Shown: one piece after another, positions 49,102 to 57,177 of the stretch
Position numbering within the stretch: the first letter of the stretch is position 1
Layout: every line of letters begins with the position of its first letter
Assembly (NCBI GenBank): GCA_050633905.1
Contig: JBOEHJ010000006.1
Location: forward strand, 1 to 64,000
DNA from: JANQPX01 sp050633905
GTDB lineage: Bacteria; Pseudomonadota; Alphaproteobacteria; Geminicoccales; Geminicoccaceae
DNA length: 64,000 bases
Direction: 5' to 3'
Translations under genes and position numbers: made by a program
Notes under the pieces: generated by a model
The model's database searches: none
Seen by the model: only the letters and a program-made list of their open reading frames with translations
Told to the model about the DNA's origin: nothing

Positions 49102-50780
49102 GATGAATTCTCGTCTTTGGTATGGGCGGCGAAACGCATGGTGATCACCGTTCCAACACCCTCGTCGCTTTCAATCTGGAAGGAGCCGCCATTGGTTTCC
49201 ACCAATTGCTTGGTGACAGACAGGCCAAGGCCAGAACCCGCCGTTCGTGTTGTAAAAAACGGGCGAAGCATCCTTGAGCGCGTGTCCTCATCCATGCCGG
49301 ACCCATCATCTGTCACAGTCACGACCGCGACATTCTCATCGCGGTAGGCCTGAAGCCTCAGATGGCCTCCGTCCGGCATTGCCTCGATTGCATTAAGACA
49401 CAAATTGAGAAGTATCTGGCTGAAATGGGCCTGATCGATCTTGATGGTCAGTGCTGAATCGCCCGATAGATCAATGACGACATTTCCGGATTTGGCGTTG
49501 GTGGCCAGCAAGGTGCGGATCGAACGGAACGCGTCGCGAATGAGAACCGGTTCCGGATCAGGTGCTCTGGGTTTTGCATAGTTCAGAAATTCTCCGATCG
49601 TCCGGTCAACACGATCGATCTCAGATGAAATTACCTCGAACATCTGCTGACGCTCATGGTCGGTCTCGTTGCGTCTAAGGCCATGGACCGTCGTTGCGAC
49701 AGTTGCCAGTGGATTGCGAATTTCATGAGCTATGCCTGCAGCCATTCCGCCCAATGCGGCACGCCGTTCGACTTCCACACGGGAATTGATGAGCTCTTCA
49801 AGTTGATGGCGCATGCGATTGTAAGAGCGCGCGAGGGCACCAAGCTCTCCCGGACCGTCCTCATCGACGTCCACGCTGAAGTCACCGTTCGCGACGGCGC
49901 GCGCACTCTCCGTGAGTGGGGCCAGATAGCCGGACAGACGCTGTGACATCTTGAAAAACAGAAAGACAAGGCCGAGCGCGGACAGGGCTGCTGCGACAAG
50001 TAAGCCATAGCGAATCTGGCTGAGTGGTTCGTCAAGGTTTCCGCCATCATCGACAAGGTGGATCCGCCATCCGGGCAAGAATTGCCGAGAGCGGACGAGG
50101 CTTTCCTTGAGCGGGTCCAGCGTTCCGACAACCGACATGCGAACTCTGTCAAAGACGACGATTTGCGGGCGGTACACACCAGAATTGGACAGTAGGGAGC
50201 TAAGTTCGGTAAGCGAAGCTAGGCGCATTCGCAGGGATACGATGCCGATTGTCCCTTCGTTGTGCAGAACTGGCATCCGGATGAGAAACCATCCGGGTCT
50301 TCCATTTTGGGGAAGGATTGGACCGATGATTTCGGAGTTGCCATGTTGAATAAATGGCGCTTCGCTAATGCCGTTTCGCTCATCGAGCGCTCGCGAACTC
50401 GGCACCTGTGTGATCAGCTCACCGTCCTTGGTCGACAACTCGATTGCATAAACATCAGGGCTTTCGGTTTCGAGCAGCAATAGGTCCTTCAGAAGAGGCG
50501 GGATTTTTTGATCTTGTGCTCTAAGGAAGAAGTCGCTGGTGTCGCTCAGATCGACGATGCTCTCCAGCTTGTTGATCTGAACCGCAATGAAACTGCTCAT
50601 GCGGACGGCAGTTGCCTCGACATCTGCCTCGACGCGATTGGTGACGAGGGTGTCGACCAGGTTGGCGCTGTATCGATCATACAGGGCGGCCATGACGACA
50701 AGTGGGATCAAGGCTGCAACGAGTGCGCCCCAAAGATAGCGGCGTGCCAAGTTCAACTGCCTTCCAAAAAGGCTTTTCAT
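49098..50780 (-). CDS. Membrane sensor histidine kinase
   Basis: 560 aa from ATG 50780 with AGGAGG upstream (an upstream frame start at 50870 would run through the regulator sites). Two membrane helices (about 16-33 and 258-277) enclose a 220-residue periplasmic sensor domain of double-Cache-like pattern. Then HAMP (about 278-332), HisKA with AGIAHEIRNP (His352), and HATPase N, G1, G2 boxes (NLCLNAIEAMPDGG, DDGSGMDED, GSGLGLSVTKQL). Overlaps the regulator start by 4 nt. It should sense an external ligand, perhaps through the coexpressed binding protein. Confidence 0.9.
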   Translation of the reverse strand: MKSLFGRQLNLARRYLWGALVAALIPLVVMAALYDRYSANLVDTLVTNRVEADVEATAVRMSSFIAVQINKLESIVDLSDTSDFFLRAQDQKIPPLLKDLLLLETESPDVYAIELSTKDGELITQVPSSRALDERNGISEAPFIQHGNSEIIGPILPQNGRPGWFLIRMPVLHNEGTIGIVSLRMRLASLTELSSLLSNSGVYRPQIVVFDRVRMSVVGTLDPLKESLVRSRQFLPGWRIHLVDDGGNLDEPLSQIRYGLLVAAALSALGLVFLFFKMSQRLSGYLAPLTESARAVANGDFSVDVDEDGPGELGALARSYNRMRHQLEELINSRVEVERRAALGGMAAGIAHEIRNPLATVATTVHGLRRNETDHERQQMFEVISSEIDRVDRTIGEFLNYAKPRAPDPEPVLIRDAFRSIRTLLATNAKSGNVVIDLSGDSALTIKIDQAHFSQILLNLCLNAIEAMPDGGHLRLQAYRDENVAVVTVTDDGSGMDEDTRSRMLRPFFTTRTAGSGLGLSVTKQLVETNGGSFQIESDEGVGTVITMRFAAHTKDENSS

Positions 50781-50816
50781 GTGCTCCTCCTGGGAGCACT
50801 GTAGAACAGGCAATCT

Positions 50817-50862
50817 TGAGCGAAAACCGCTCGATCGCGAATGCTTGAGCGGTTTTCGCTCA
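50817..50862. promoter_or_regulatory. Paired response-regulator sites (kinase operon)
   Basis: TGAGCGAAAACCGCTCG (50817-50833) and TGAGCGGTTTTCGCTCA (50846-50862), centres 29 bp apart, 37-82 nt upstream of the kinase ATG. The spacers AAAAC and GTTTT are complements, so the pair is itself an inverted arrangement. Same consensus as 46434-46481. Confidence 0.65.
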
Positions 50863-51515
50863 CCGCGCAATTTTCAATCTGGAAGGAGTTGTTCGATCAA
50901 TGGTCACGATTGGGACCTACGGTGCCCCGATTGGAATTTGAACGTCTCACTTTCGGGAGTCTTGCAAACCTCATCGCGGAAGCAACGGGTTTCTGATCCC
51001 CTTCTTTTTTCCGCTACTGTAGCAAAGCGTACGGAGCGGACCATGAAACTGCTAGGTGCAATGGCCGGTTTGTCCCGCACAGGGTGAATTCACCGGTCAC
51101 ATGACTTCGCAGGTGCAGCGAATGGCGGCAATGGCGGGCTGCACCGCAGCGCTGGCAGGTCAAGATCAACGGCAGCAACGGGCCGAACACGATACTGCAC
51201 CTGCGAAATAGGCTTCCATGCTGCGATGTGCGTGACTGTCTGCAATGGTGAAGGTTTCGACATTGGCAAGCCCCGCAAGCGGGGCCGGGCTGCTGGGGCT
51301 CCGCCCTGAATTCTGACCTTGCTGTCTTCCTGTGCCAATACGTCTTGGTCTGTCTCATCCTGAGCCATCCCAAAACGTTTGCCACATGGTCGCCTTCACG
51401 ATCCACTTTCAGCCCTGACGGGTCTGCATCCCTCTTGCAAGGTGGACGCTGCCGCCGGGCGAAGCCGAGGGGCTCTAGTCTTCGCCACCTGGCATAAGAC
51501 TCCGAAGGGCTATGC
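50863..51515. other. Gap right of the catabolic locus
   Basis: About 650 bp with no gene I can support. Leftward open frames exist (up to 186 codons from 51574) but read as Cys/His/Arg-rich, low-quality sequence with no family resemblance. It may hold decayed mobile DNA at the right border of the cargo region. Confidence 0.45.
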
Positions 51516-51779
51516 GTCTGGCTTCTGGTCGAACAGAATAACATGCGCGCCTTCTTCACTGTCAGGGTTGCCAACCAGCACGAACGGCATATCCGACCCG
51601 TACTTCTCGTAGAGACAGCGGTATTTCATCTGGCCGCTGAGCGGATCGCGCACTTGGTCATAGCGAAAGCTGTGCTGAACGCCGTCTTCGATCCAGGCCT
51701 TGACGCCATCGGTGGTCACCAGTGCAAGCGGCGCGCCGTCCAGCAAGATTGTCTCGCCAACGTTGAAAATCTCTTTCAT
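51516..51779 (-). CDS. Small hypothetical protein
   Basis: About 87 aa from ATG 51779, GATAGGAGACCC upstream. Acidic, beta-rich sequence (NVGETILLDGAPLALVTTDGVKAWIEDG; RYDQVRDPLSGQMKYRCLYEKYG; PFVLVGNPDSEEGAHVILFD). No signal peptide or known motif. Similar orphan genes are found at mobilisation loci, but I do not recognise a family. The exact stop codon lies at or a few bases beyond the left coordinate. Confidence 0.55.
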
Positions 51780-51939
51780 CTCATGGGTCTCCTATCGGTT
51801 CTCTTTGGTAGCGTTGCAAGCCGTCGTCGCCTTTGCAACGATCTCTGCCCCGCGTGTTCTCTCTCTCGGTGTCATTGCCCCCGGATCACAATCGTGTCCT
51901 GCTCCGGTCGCTCGCGAGCATTTTAGGGCTGGAGGCGGT

Positions 51940-52119
51940 CTATCCTGCGTCCTCATAGGGCTCGTACCTCAGGTTCGCACCGTCCGACGGCTCAAAGTCA
52001 TCGGACCATCTTGTACGGCGCATGCCGCAGATCCACTGGAACACGACGCCAACCTCGACATCTTCACCGTTTACCGTCGTCCAAATGACTTCGACGGGGT
52101 ATCCCGCATACTTCTTCAT
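51940..52119 (-). CDS. Small hypothetical protein
   Basis: 59 aa from ATG 52119 (GGAG about 8 nt upstream). Sequence KKYAGYPVEVIWTTVNGEDVEVGVVFQWICGMRRTRW followed by an acidic tail; predicted to be one small beta sheet. Possibly a companion of the gene at 51516. No function recognised. Confidence 0.5.
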   Translation of the reverse strand: MKKYAGYPVEVIWTTVNGEDVEVGVVFQWICGMRRTRWSDDFEPSDGANLRYEPYEDAG

Positions 52120-52189
52120 GCTCTTCTCCTGACCTCCATTTGGTCGGAGCCGCAGTAATCTGGTGGCAGGTATCTGCCTGTCCCTATAT

Positions 52190-52642
52190 ATGCTTGGCCA
52201 ACACAAAACGGAGTTTAGTAACTTGCTTTACAGGCCTCTACATATTGCGCTCTTTCTGGGCGCGGCTTCATCGGCTGTCGCTGCCGAGTGGGAGATCGGC
52301 TTGTCGCGAGGTCTGGAGACCTATGCTGCGACTGCAAACGACGGGACCTTGCTCTTAGTTTGCGATCCTGACCGTGTCTACAACCCAAACGAGAGCCATG
52401 CGTACTTTTTGTCGCGTCACAGCGATGACAAAGCGCCACAACGCATTGTCTTTCTCGCGGCGACCGGAGAGCAGGCTGCCTTTTCAGTGCAGGACGGGAT
52501 CGCAACGCAACGGGATGCTGATCCTGCCGAATGGGCACAGCTCATCGATATGATCGAGGCGGGCGGTCAGATTGCTGTCGTGACCGCACGCGATGCCTTT
52601 ACGCTGGATCAGGACGCGCTGCCCGGGCTTCGATGCCGCTGA
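52190..52642 (+). CDS. Hypothetical exported protein
   Basis: 150 aa from ATG 52190 (GTG 52163 is an alternative; neither has a clear ribosome binding site). Signal-peptide-like N-terminus ending RPLHIALFLGAASSAVAA, then a beta-rich domain (EWEIGLSRGLETYAATANDGTLLLVCDPDRVYNPNESHAYF; ERIVFLAATGEQ-like). Its 3' end overlaps the convergent VirC2-like gene by 44 nt. Function unknown. Confidence 0.55.
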   Translation: MLGQHKTEFSNLLYRPLHIALFLGAASSAVAAEWEIGLSRGLETYAATANDGTLLLVCDPDRVYNPNESHAYFLSRHSDDKAPQRIVFLAATGEQAAFSVQDGIATQRDADPAEWAQLIDMIEAGGQIAVVTARDAFTLDQDALPGLRCR

Positions 52643-53288
52643 TCTTTTGAGCGAGCTCTTCGATCTCGGAGTGCAGCAGCGCCTTACCGAAGGCGGATAA
52701 AAGCTGCGTCACCCCATAGACGTTGAGCGGGTCATCAATGCTTGTCTGCAACGCCGCCATATGGGCGGCGTCGAGCCTGATCATCGATTTCATGAAGGGG
52801 GCACCAGTGCCTTTGGACTCGGACAGGCGTGGTCGTGCAGCGGAGGCAACCTCATGCCAGGTCGCGGTGTCGCGCAGGTTTTGCATGCGAGCGCGAACCG
52901 TTTTGATCAAGGCACGCCGAATGTAGTCCGGGTCAAGGCCAGATCGTTCTGCCAGCGCCTCAATCCGTGCCTGATCCTCAGCTCCGATGCGCACGTAATA
53001 GGTTCGAGACTGCGCTTCGGTGCGAGTGCTGCAAGCATCATCCGCCACCGGCTGGGTGGATACCCCTAGGTTGATGCGTGCTGTTTCAGCCGAGGCTGCC
53101 TTTTCCCCTTTCCAGGGTTCTTTGTTGTCCACTGAATTTACCGCTGGGCCTTCTGTCGCGACCGCTGCCGCCGCACTCTGATTAAATGCGGCATATTTCG
53201 TGGCGCTTGTGGCGAACTGCCGCGATCGCGCCAGCCTGTCTTCGTTCGAGACAGCGGTCCCGGACCGGCTTGGAATCTTCCTAGCCAT
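52599..53288 (-). CDS. VirC2-like ribbon-helix-helix protein
   Basis: 229 aa from ATG 53288. A disordered first half (1-100) is followed by a ribbon-helix-helix-like core SRTYYVRIGAEDQARIEALAERSGLDPDYIRRALIKTVRARMQ (about 112-155) and a helical C-terminus. Overlaps the end of the VirC1-like gene by 8 nt. The size, fold and pairing resemble Agrobacterium VirC2, which with VirC1 enhances relaxosome assembly at the transfer origin. Sequence identity cannot be assessed here, so the name is by analogy. Confidence 0.65.
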   Translation of the reverse strand: MARKIPSRSGTAVSNEDRLARSRQFATSATKYAAFNQSAAAAVATEGPAVNSVDNKEPWKGEKAASAETARINLGVSTQPVADDACSTRTEAQSRTYYVRIGAEDQARIEALAERSGLDPDYIRRALIKTVRARMQNLRDTATWHEVASAARPRLSESKGTGAPFMKSMIRLDAAHMAALQTSIDDPLNVYGVTQLLSAFGKALLHSEIEELAQKISGIEARAARPDPA

Positions 53289-54072
53289 TGGCAGCATCCA
53301 CCACGGCCTCGATGTCGCCAAGGATCTCACTGCATAAGGCGAGGGCGGAGGAAAGATGCCCCGCCTGCAACCGATGACGAAGATCTTGTTCATAAATGTC
53401 CCGCACATATCCCAGTGGCCCGGTCAGCGGCATGCGCTGGATCGCGGCGAGATGGGGCACCGGCGTGGGCAGAAGTGGCAGGGTTGAAATCACCTCGAAG
53501 ACCTCAAGGTCCTGCCGGTGAACCCTGCGTCTTGCCGCATCACGCTCAAGGTCATCGCCTGCGGTCACGAAATCGATCGCGCGTTTGTCCGCGTTCATCA
53601 ATACCGCGGAAAACAGCGGGGCGGGGTCATCCGGCCCGAGGGTCTCGATCATGCGCATTACCCATGTCAGGGTTTTCAGGGCCGCCACGAAATCCGATTG
53701 TACCGGCACGGCCGGCACCAGGATCATGTCGCAGGCCAGCGCCAGTGTTTCGGTGTCGGGATGCTCGCCGGGGCGGGTGTCGATCAGAACCAGATCAACA
53801 CCTTCAGCCTCAAAGCTGTCCAGCGCGTGGTAAAGGCCTTCAACGGTCTCGGGGGCATCGGCCACGGTCAAGCCCGTGGGCCATGGAAGGCGTGGCAGAT
53901 CACCGAAGTCGGCGCGCGCGCTTTTTGATTCCCATTCGAGGATCTGCTTGTCAGCATCCGCATCCATGACATGCACACGGCGGCCGCGTGCCAGCATGGC
54001 GGACGCAAGCATCTGTATGAGAGTTGTCTTTCCCGAACCGCCCTTCGCGGAGATGGCCGTCACAACAAGCAT
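53281..54072 (-). CDS. VirC1-like ParA ATPase of the transfer region
   Basis: 263 aa, compact ParA fold without an N-terminal DNA-binding domain: Walker A AISAKGGSGKTTLIQML, VMDADADKQ, Walker B VDLVLIDTRPGEHPDTE. The RRVHRQDLEVFEVISTLPLLPTPVPHL segment follows. It is located beside the relaxase region and divergent from it, with a VirC2-like partner. VirC1 proteins bind overdrive and stimulate transfer; a partition role is less likely because repA is present. Confidence 0.8.
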   Translation of the reverse strand: MLVVTAISAKGGSGKTTLIQMLASAMLARGRRVHVMDADADKQILEWESKSARADFGDLPRLPWPTGLTVADAPETVEGLYHALDSFEAEGVDLVLIDTRPGEHPDTETLALACDMILVPAVPVQSDFVAALKTLTWVMRMIETLGPDDPAPLFSAVLMNADKRAIDFVTAGDDLERDAARRRVHRQDLEVFEVISTLPLLPTPVPHLAAIQRMPLTGPLGYVRDIYEQDLRHRLQAGHLSSALALCSEILGDIEAVVDAANG

Positions 54073-54749
54073 TCAATGTCTCCATAACGTATATTTTGTG
54101 CCGTTATGGCGATGCCTCGGGATGGCGTCCAGACCTTGCGCGATACAGGCGTTCAACCTTTGGGTCGGACAGATGTGCAGCTGCTGTGGCGATGTGCTGT
54201 TTCGGCGATCATCTGTGTACGCGTTCGGTCAATCGGTCAGCAGGTCACTCACGCCGACCCTCATTGCAGCGTTCATTCTTTTCTCCATCGCGTCGTTGTG
54301 ACAATTTCCCAATGCTGCCATCAGCCTTCGAGGTGTCGGGTCACCTGACCATCGACTATCCGTATCAGCGCCGAGGTAGTACGCGCGGTACTGCGCAGGC
54401 GTTCCAATCCCACAAGGTCTTCTTCTCCTTCCGGGAAAACCCCTTTGAGCATTCAACGCCAATGAAGGGATATCGTGTCGGCTGCGCCGACGTCATTCCC
54501 GCGCCTGTTCAGGATCCGGGCTGGGGTCCCGGATCGCGGCGCGGGGGAGGCGGTGTCCCTTCGGTCTGTTCGTTGTCGCGTGGGGTTTACAGCAGGCATG
54601 GCCAAGGCCCTGCCTGCTGATCACCGAAGGTGCGACAACGGACCGAAGGGACGTTGACAGGAACGGTATTGTGTATGACAAAACTTGTGCGGCGACTCAT
54701 TAGAGTTTTCGTGTTTACAAAAACTATCTAATGATAAATCTTGCCGCCC
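54073..54749. other. Intergenic transfer-origin region
   Basis: About 680 bp between divergent virC1-like and mobC-like genes. The left 450 bp shows nothing clear. The right 200 bp contains nested inverted repeats and a nick-like sequence. Confidence 0.5.
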
Positions 54750-54752
54750 ATG
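54555..54752. other. oriT: Candidate origin of transfer (oriT)
   Basis: Outer inverted repeat: GTCCCTTCGGTC plus CGTTGTCGC (54555-54579, interrupted by TGTT) with GCGACAACG plus GACCGAAGGGAC (54632-54652). Inner repeat: AGCAGGCA (54591-54598) with TGCCTGCT (54611-54618). Nearer the gene: CATTAG...GTTTT (54698-54709) with AAAAC...CTAATG (54720-54733). Then AAATCTTGCCG (about 54736-54746) resembles the VirD2/TraI nick consensus ATCCTGCC. The layout beside MobC and relaxase genes fits an oriT; the nick site is a guess. Confidence 0.55.
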
Positions 54753-55298
54753 TCGAAACGCCTCTCCACCATAGCCCGACAGGAGGTTCTCCGGCTTGCC
54801 GCTCAAGGGCTTGGCGATGGGGAGATCGCCGTGCGTGTTGGCTGCTCCCGACCCACTGTCGCCCGCGTGCGGGCGCGCGGTGTGGTGACGGATCGAACCA
54901 CAAAGGGCCGCGTGCTGCAGGTTCGGGTGTCCGCCCTTGAGGCCGAAGCATTCGAGGCGCTTGTGGCTGAGACTGGCATGACCACGTCGGGTTTGCTCCG
55001 GCACATGATCCGTCTCTCATCCGGCATTGTCGCGTTTCGCCGGGACGAGGTCACGGCGCTCAAGGCGTCGGCCAATCAGCTCAATGCCTTGGCGCGCAAT
55101 CTTGTCCAGATGCTGAAGCTTGCCCATGCGGGCAAGCTGCGGTGGAACGCGCGCGACGCGGCAATGGTCGGTCGGCTTGCGGATCGGGCCGAAGAGGTTG
55201 CCCGGGCCGTGCAGGCTTTGCGCGCGGCCTCGCTGCGCGGGTCCTTCGTCCGGGTGTCCGATTTTCGTGACGTTGGGGAGGGGCAGCGCGATGGCTGA
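54750..55298 (+). CDS. MobC/VirD1-like relaxosome accessory protein
   Basis: 182 aa from ATG 54750 (TTG 54741 also in frame). N-terminal helix-turn-helix (RLAAQGLGDGEIAVRVGCSRPTVARVRARG, about 15-45), then a ribbon-helix-helix-like segment (LQVRVSALEAEAFEALVAETGMTTSGLLRHMI) and the MobC-type block ASANQLNALARNLVQMLKLA. It should bind oriT and help the relaxase nick. Its stop overlaps the relaxase ATG by 8 nt. Confidence 0.75.
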   Translation: MSKRLSTIARQEVLRLAAQGLGDGEIAVRVGCSRPTVARVRARGVVTDRTTKGRVLQVRVSALEAEAFEALVAETGMTTSGLLRHMIRLSSGIVAFRRDEVTALKASANQLNALARNLVQMLKLAHAGKLRWNARDAAMVGRLADRAEEVARAVQALRAASLRGSFVRVSDFRDVGEGQRDG

Positions 55299-57165
55299 AA
55301 CACGCACCCTCCAGCAGGCGGTATTGGGCGAGATTCTGCCTCATGTGGGGCGGCGGTCTGCAGCCATGGCAGGCGAAGCGCGCGTATCGTCGGGCCGTCG
55401 GCGTGGCACGTCCGGCGGGGCAGTTGCGGTAATGTCCTGGAACGCGCTGCGGGTGCCGCAAAGCGTGGTGAAGCGTGTCGGCACGGGCGGGTGTCATTCG
55501 CCAAAAGAGTTACGCCGACAGATGAAATACATTCTGCGCGACGAGGCGCGGGTCGCAGCCTGGTCGAACCAGATCGGCATCGATCGTGTCTTTGGCGAGC
55601 GCGGCATGGAAAATGTCATTGCCGATTGGAGTGCTTCCTGGTGCGGGGCCCCGAAACGGGGTCACACCGATCACATCATCCTGTCCTTTCCCAAGGGAAC
55701 CGAGGCGGAATTGGCGGAAGCCATCTCGCGCGAATGGGCGCAGGAGGTGTTCGGCGGGGGTTACCGGGATCGATATCGGTATGTGGCGGCCCTCCATTGC
55801 AACACAGACCATGTGCATGCCCATGTTCTTGTCGACAAGGTCGGGATGGAGGACGGCAAGTTCCTCTCGATCAGCCGCCATTCCGAGATCAGCTATGACA
55901 TGATGCGCGAGCTGCATGCGCAGATCGCGGGCGAGCACGGGCTGGTGCTGAACGCCTCTTCCCGTCTGTCGCGCGGCATCATGGAAAACGCCCCGCGGGA
56001 CACTGATTTGCAGGCGGCCCGCAAGGAGGGACGGGAGCCAGTGGTTGCCCCGCTGGATCCTGAAAGCCGCGCTCTGCGAGAGGCCGAGATACGCAGACAC
56101 GCCGAGGGGTATCGGCAGCTGGCGCAACTTGCGGGGATGGGCCTGGAGGCCGACACCCCTCCGAATGGATGGATGGGGCGCATCGCGGAGGGAGCAGAGC
56201 TTGCCGCCACCAACTTGATGAAAGGAATGCCGGTGAAAGAAGGGTTTGCCGAAGGGGTTGATATCCCCGCTGCCGGAGCGGATGTGATCGGTCGTCTGAT
56301 CGCCGCCCGCGAGACATTGCAAGCGGAAGCCGACACCGCGTGGAGCGCCATTCAGGACATGGCTCCCGGTGCCGAAAAGGTCGAACTGGAACAGCTCTTT
56401 GCGGGGAAGGCCCGCGAAATGGGCACGCTTCTGGGCCGCGACTTTCTTGCGGATCATTCTTCATCGGTGTCGCCCGAGCGCGATCCCTACAGTGTTCAGG
56501 GGATTGCGAGGCTGGCTGCACGGGCAGCAGAGGAGGGCAATCCGCTCGTCGCCGAGGCCGATGCTGCATTGGGTCATTTCAGAGCGGAGTTGGCGCGCGT
56601 TCTGGCACCGATGGAGGCACGACTCGAGGAGGCGGGCAGCAGTATCGAAGAAGTTGCTGCCCGTTTCACCGCACCCCATCGCAGCGAGGCGCAACTCGAA
56701 GCCTCACGCCCAGTGGACGCCCAGGAGCGCTCGGACTGGCTTGGGCTCGAACGCGACCTGCAGGCGCGCGCGCGTGATGTTTTTGCGGGGCTGCACATGG
56801 ATCGTGATCTTTTGGCGGATCTGGCGCGTCAGGATATTCTTGACGCGGGGCAGGGCAGTCGCCTTGCCGACATCGCCACGCTGGACAAGCTGATCTCCGA
56901 CGTGCGGCAAGACCTGCGCGACGGGGATATGGATCAGCTGGCCGCTGGCCGGATCGATCCGCTCATGGACCGCATCGAAGACCCTGGTCTGCGACAAGCC
57001 GTGTTCTCGGAGCTAAAGGCCATCGCCGCAGTGGATGCGGGTGATGACATTACCGGGCGCGACAGCGAACCAGCCGCCACCTACCGGACCCGGATCGAGG
57101 CTTTCGAGCGCGCCGAGGTGCGGGGGCGCGACCGGGACGATACCAGTGGCGATTACGGCCTCTAG
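55291..57165 (+). CDS. VirD2-like conjugative relaxase
   Basis: 624 aa from ATG 55291. Relaxase domain in the first 270 residues: candidate nucleophile Tyr80 in KELRRQMKYILRD, HTDHIILSFPKGTE, and the three-histidine metal motif HCNTDHVHAH (169-178). The C-terminal 350 residues are helical and acidic. It cleaves one strand at oriT and pilots it through the coupling protein. Gene order mobC-relaxase-virD4, with virC1/virC2 divergent, matches Roseobacter-type VirB/D4 plasmids; the virB genes are not in this window. Confidence 0.88.
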   Translation: MAETRTLQQAVLGEILPHVGRRSAAMAGEARVSSGRRRGTSGGAVAVMSWNALRVPQSVVKRVGTGGCHSPKELRRQMKYILRDEARVAAWSNQIGIDRVFGERGMENVIADWSASWCGAPKRGHTDHIILSFPKGTEAELAEAISREWAQEVFGGGYRDRYRYVAALHCNTDHVHAHVLVDKVGMEDGKFLSISRHSEISYDMMRELHAQIAGEHGLVLNASSRLSRGIMENAPRDTDLQAARKEGREPVVAPLDPESRALREAEIRRHAEGYRQLAQLAGMGLEADTPPNGWMGRIAEGAELAATNLMKGMPVKEGFAEGVDIPAAGADVIGRLIAARETLQAEADTAWSAIQDMAPGAEKVELEQLFAGKAREMGTLLGRDFLADHSSSVSPERDPYSVQGIARLAARAAEEGNPLVAEADAALGHFRAELARVLAPMEARLEEAGSSIEEVAARFTAPHRSEAQLEASRPVDAQERSDWLGLERDLQARARDVFAGLHMDRDLLADLARQDILDAGQGSRLADIATLDKLISDVRQDLRDGDMDQLAAGRIDPLMDRIEDPGLRQAVFSELKAIAAVDAGDDITGRDSEPAATYRTRIEAFERAEVRGRDRDDTSGDYGL

Positions 57166-57177
57166 AGGATTCAAAAC

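Noticed and set aside
51014..51574. 186-codon leftward frame
   Set aside because: Cys/His/Arg-rich translation without domains or a ribosome binding site; treated as non-coding or decayed DNA.
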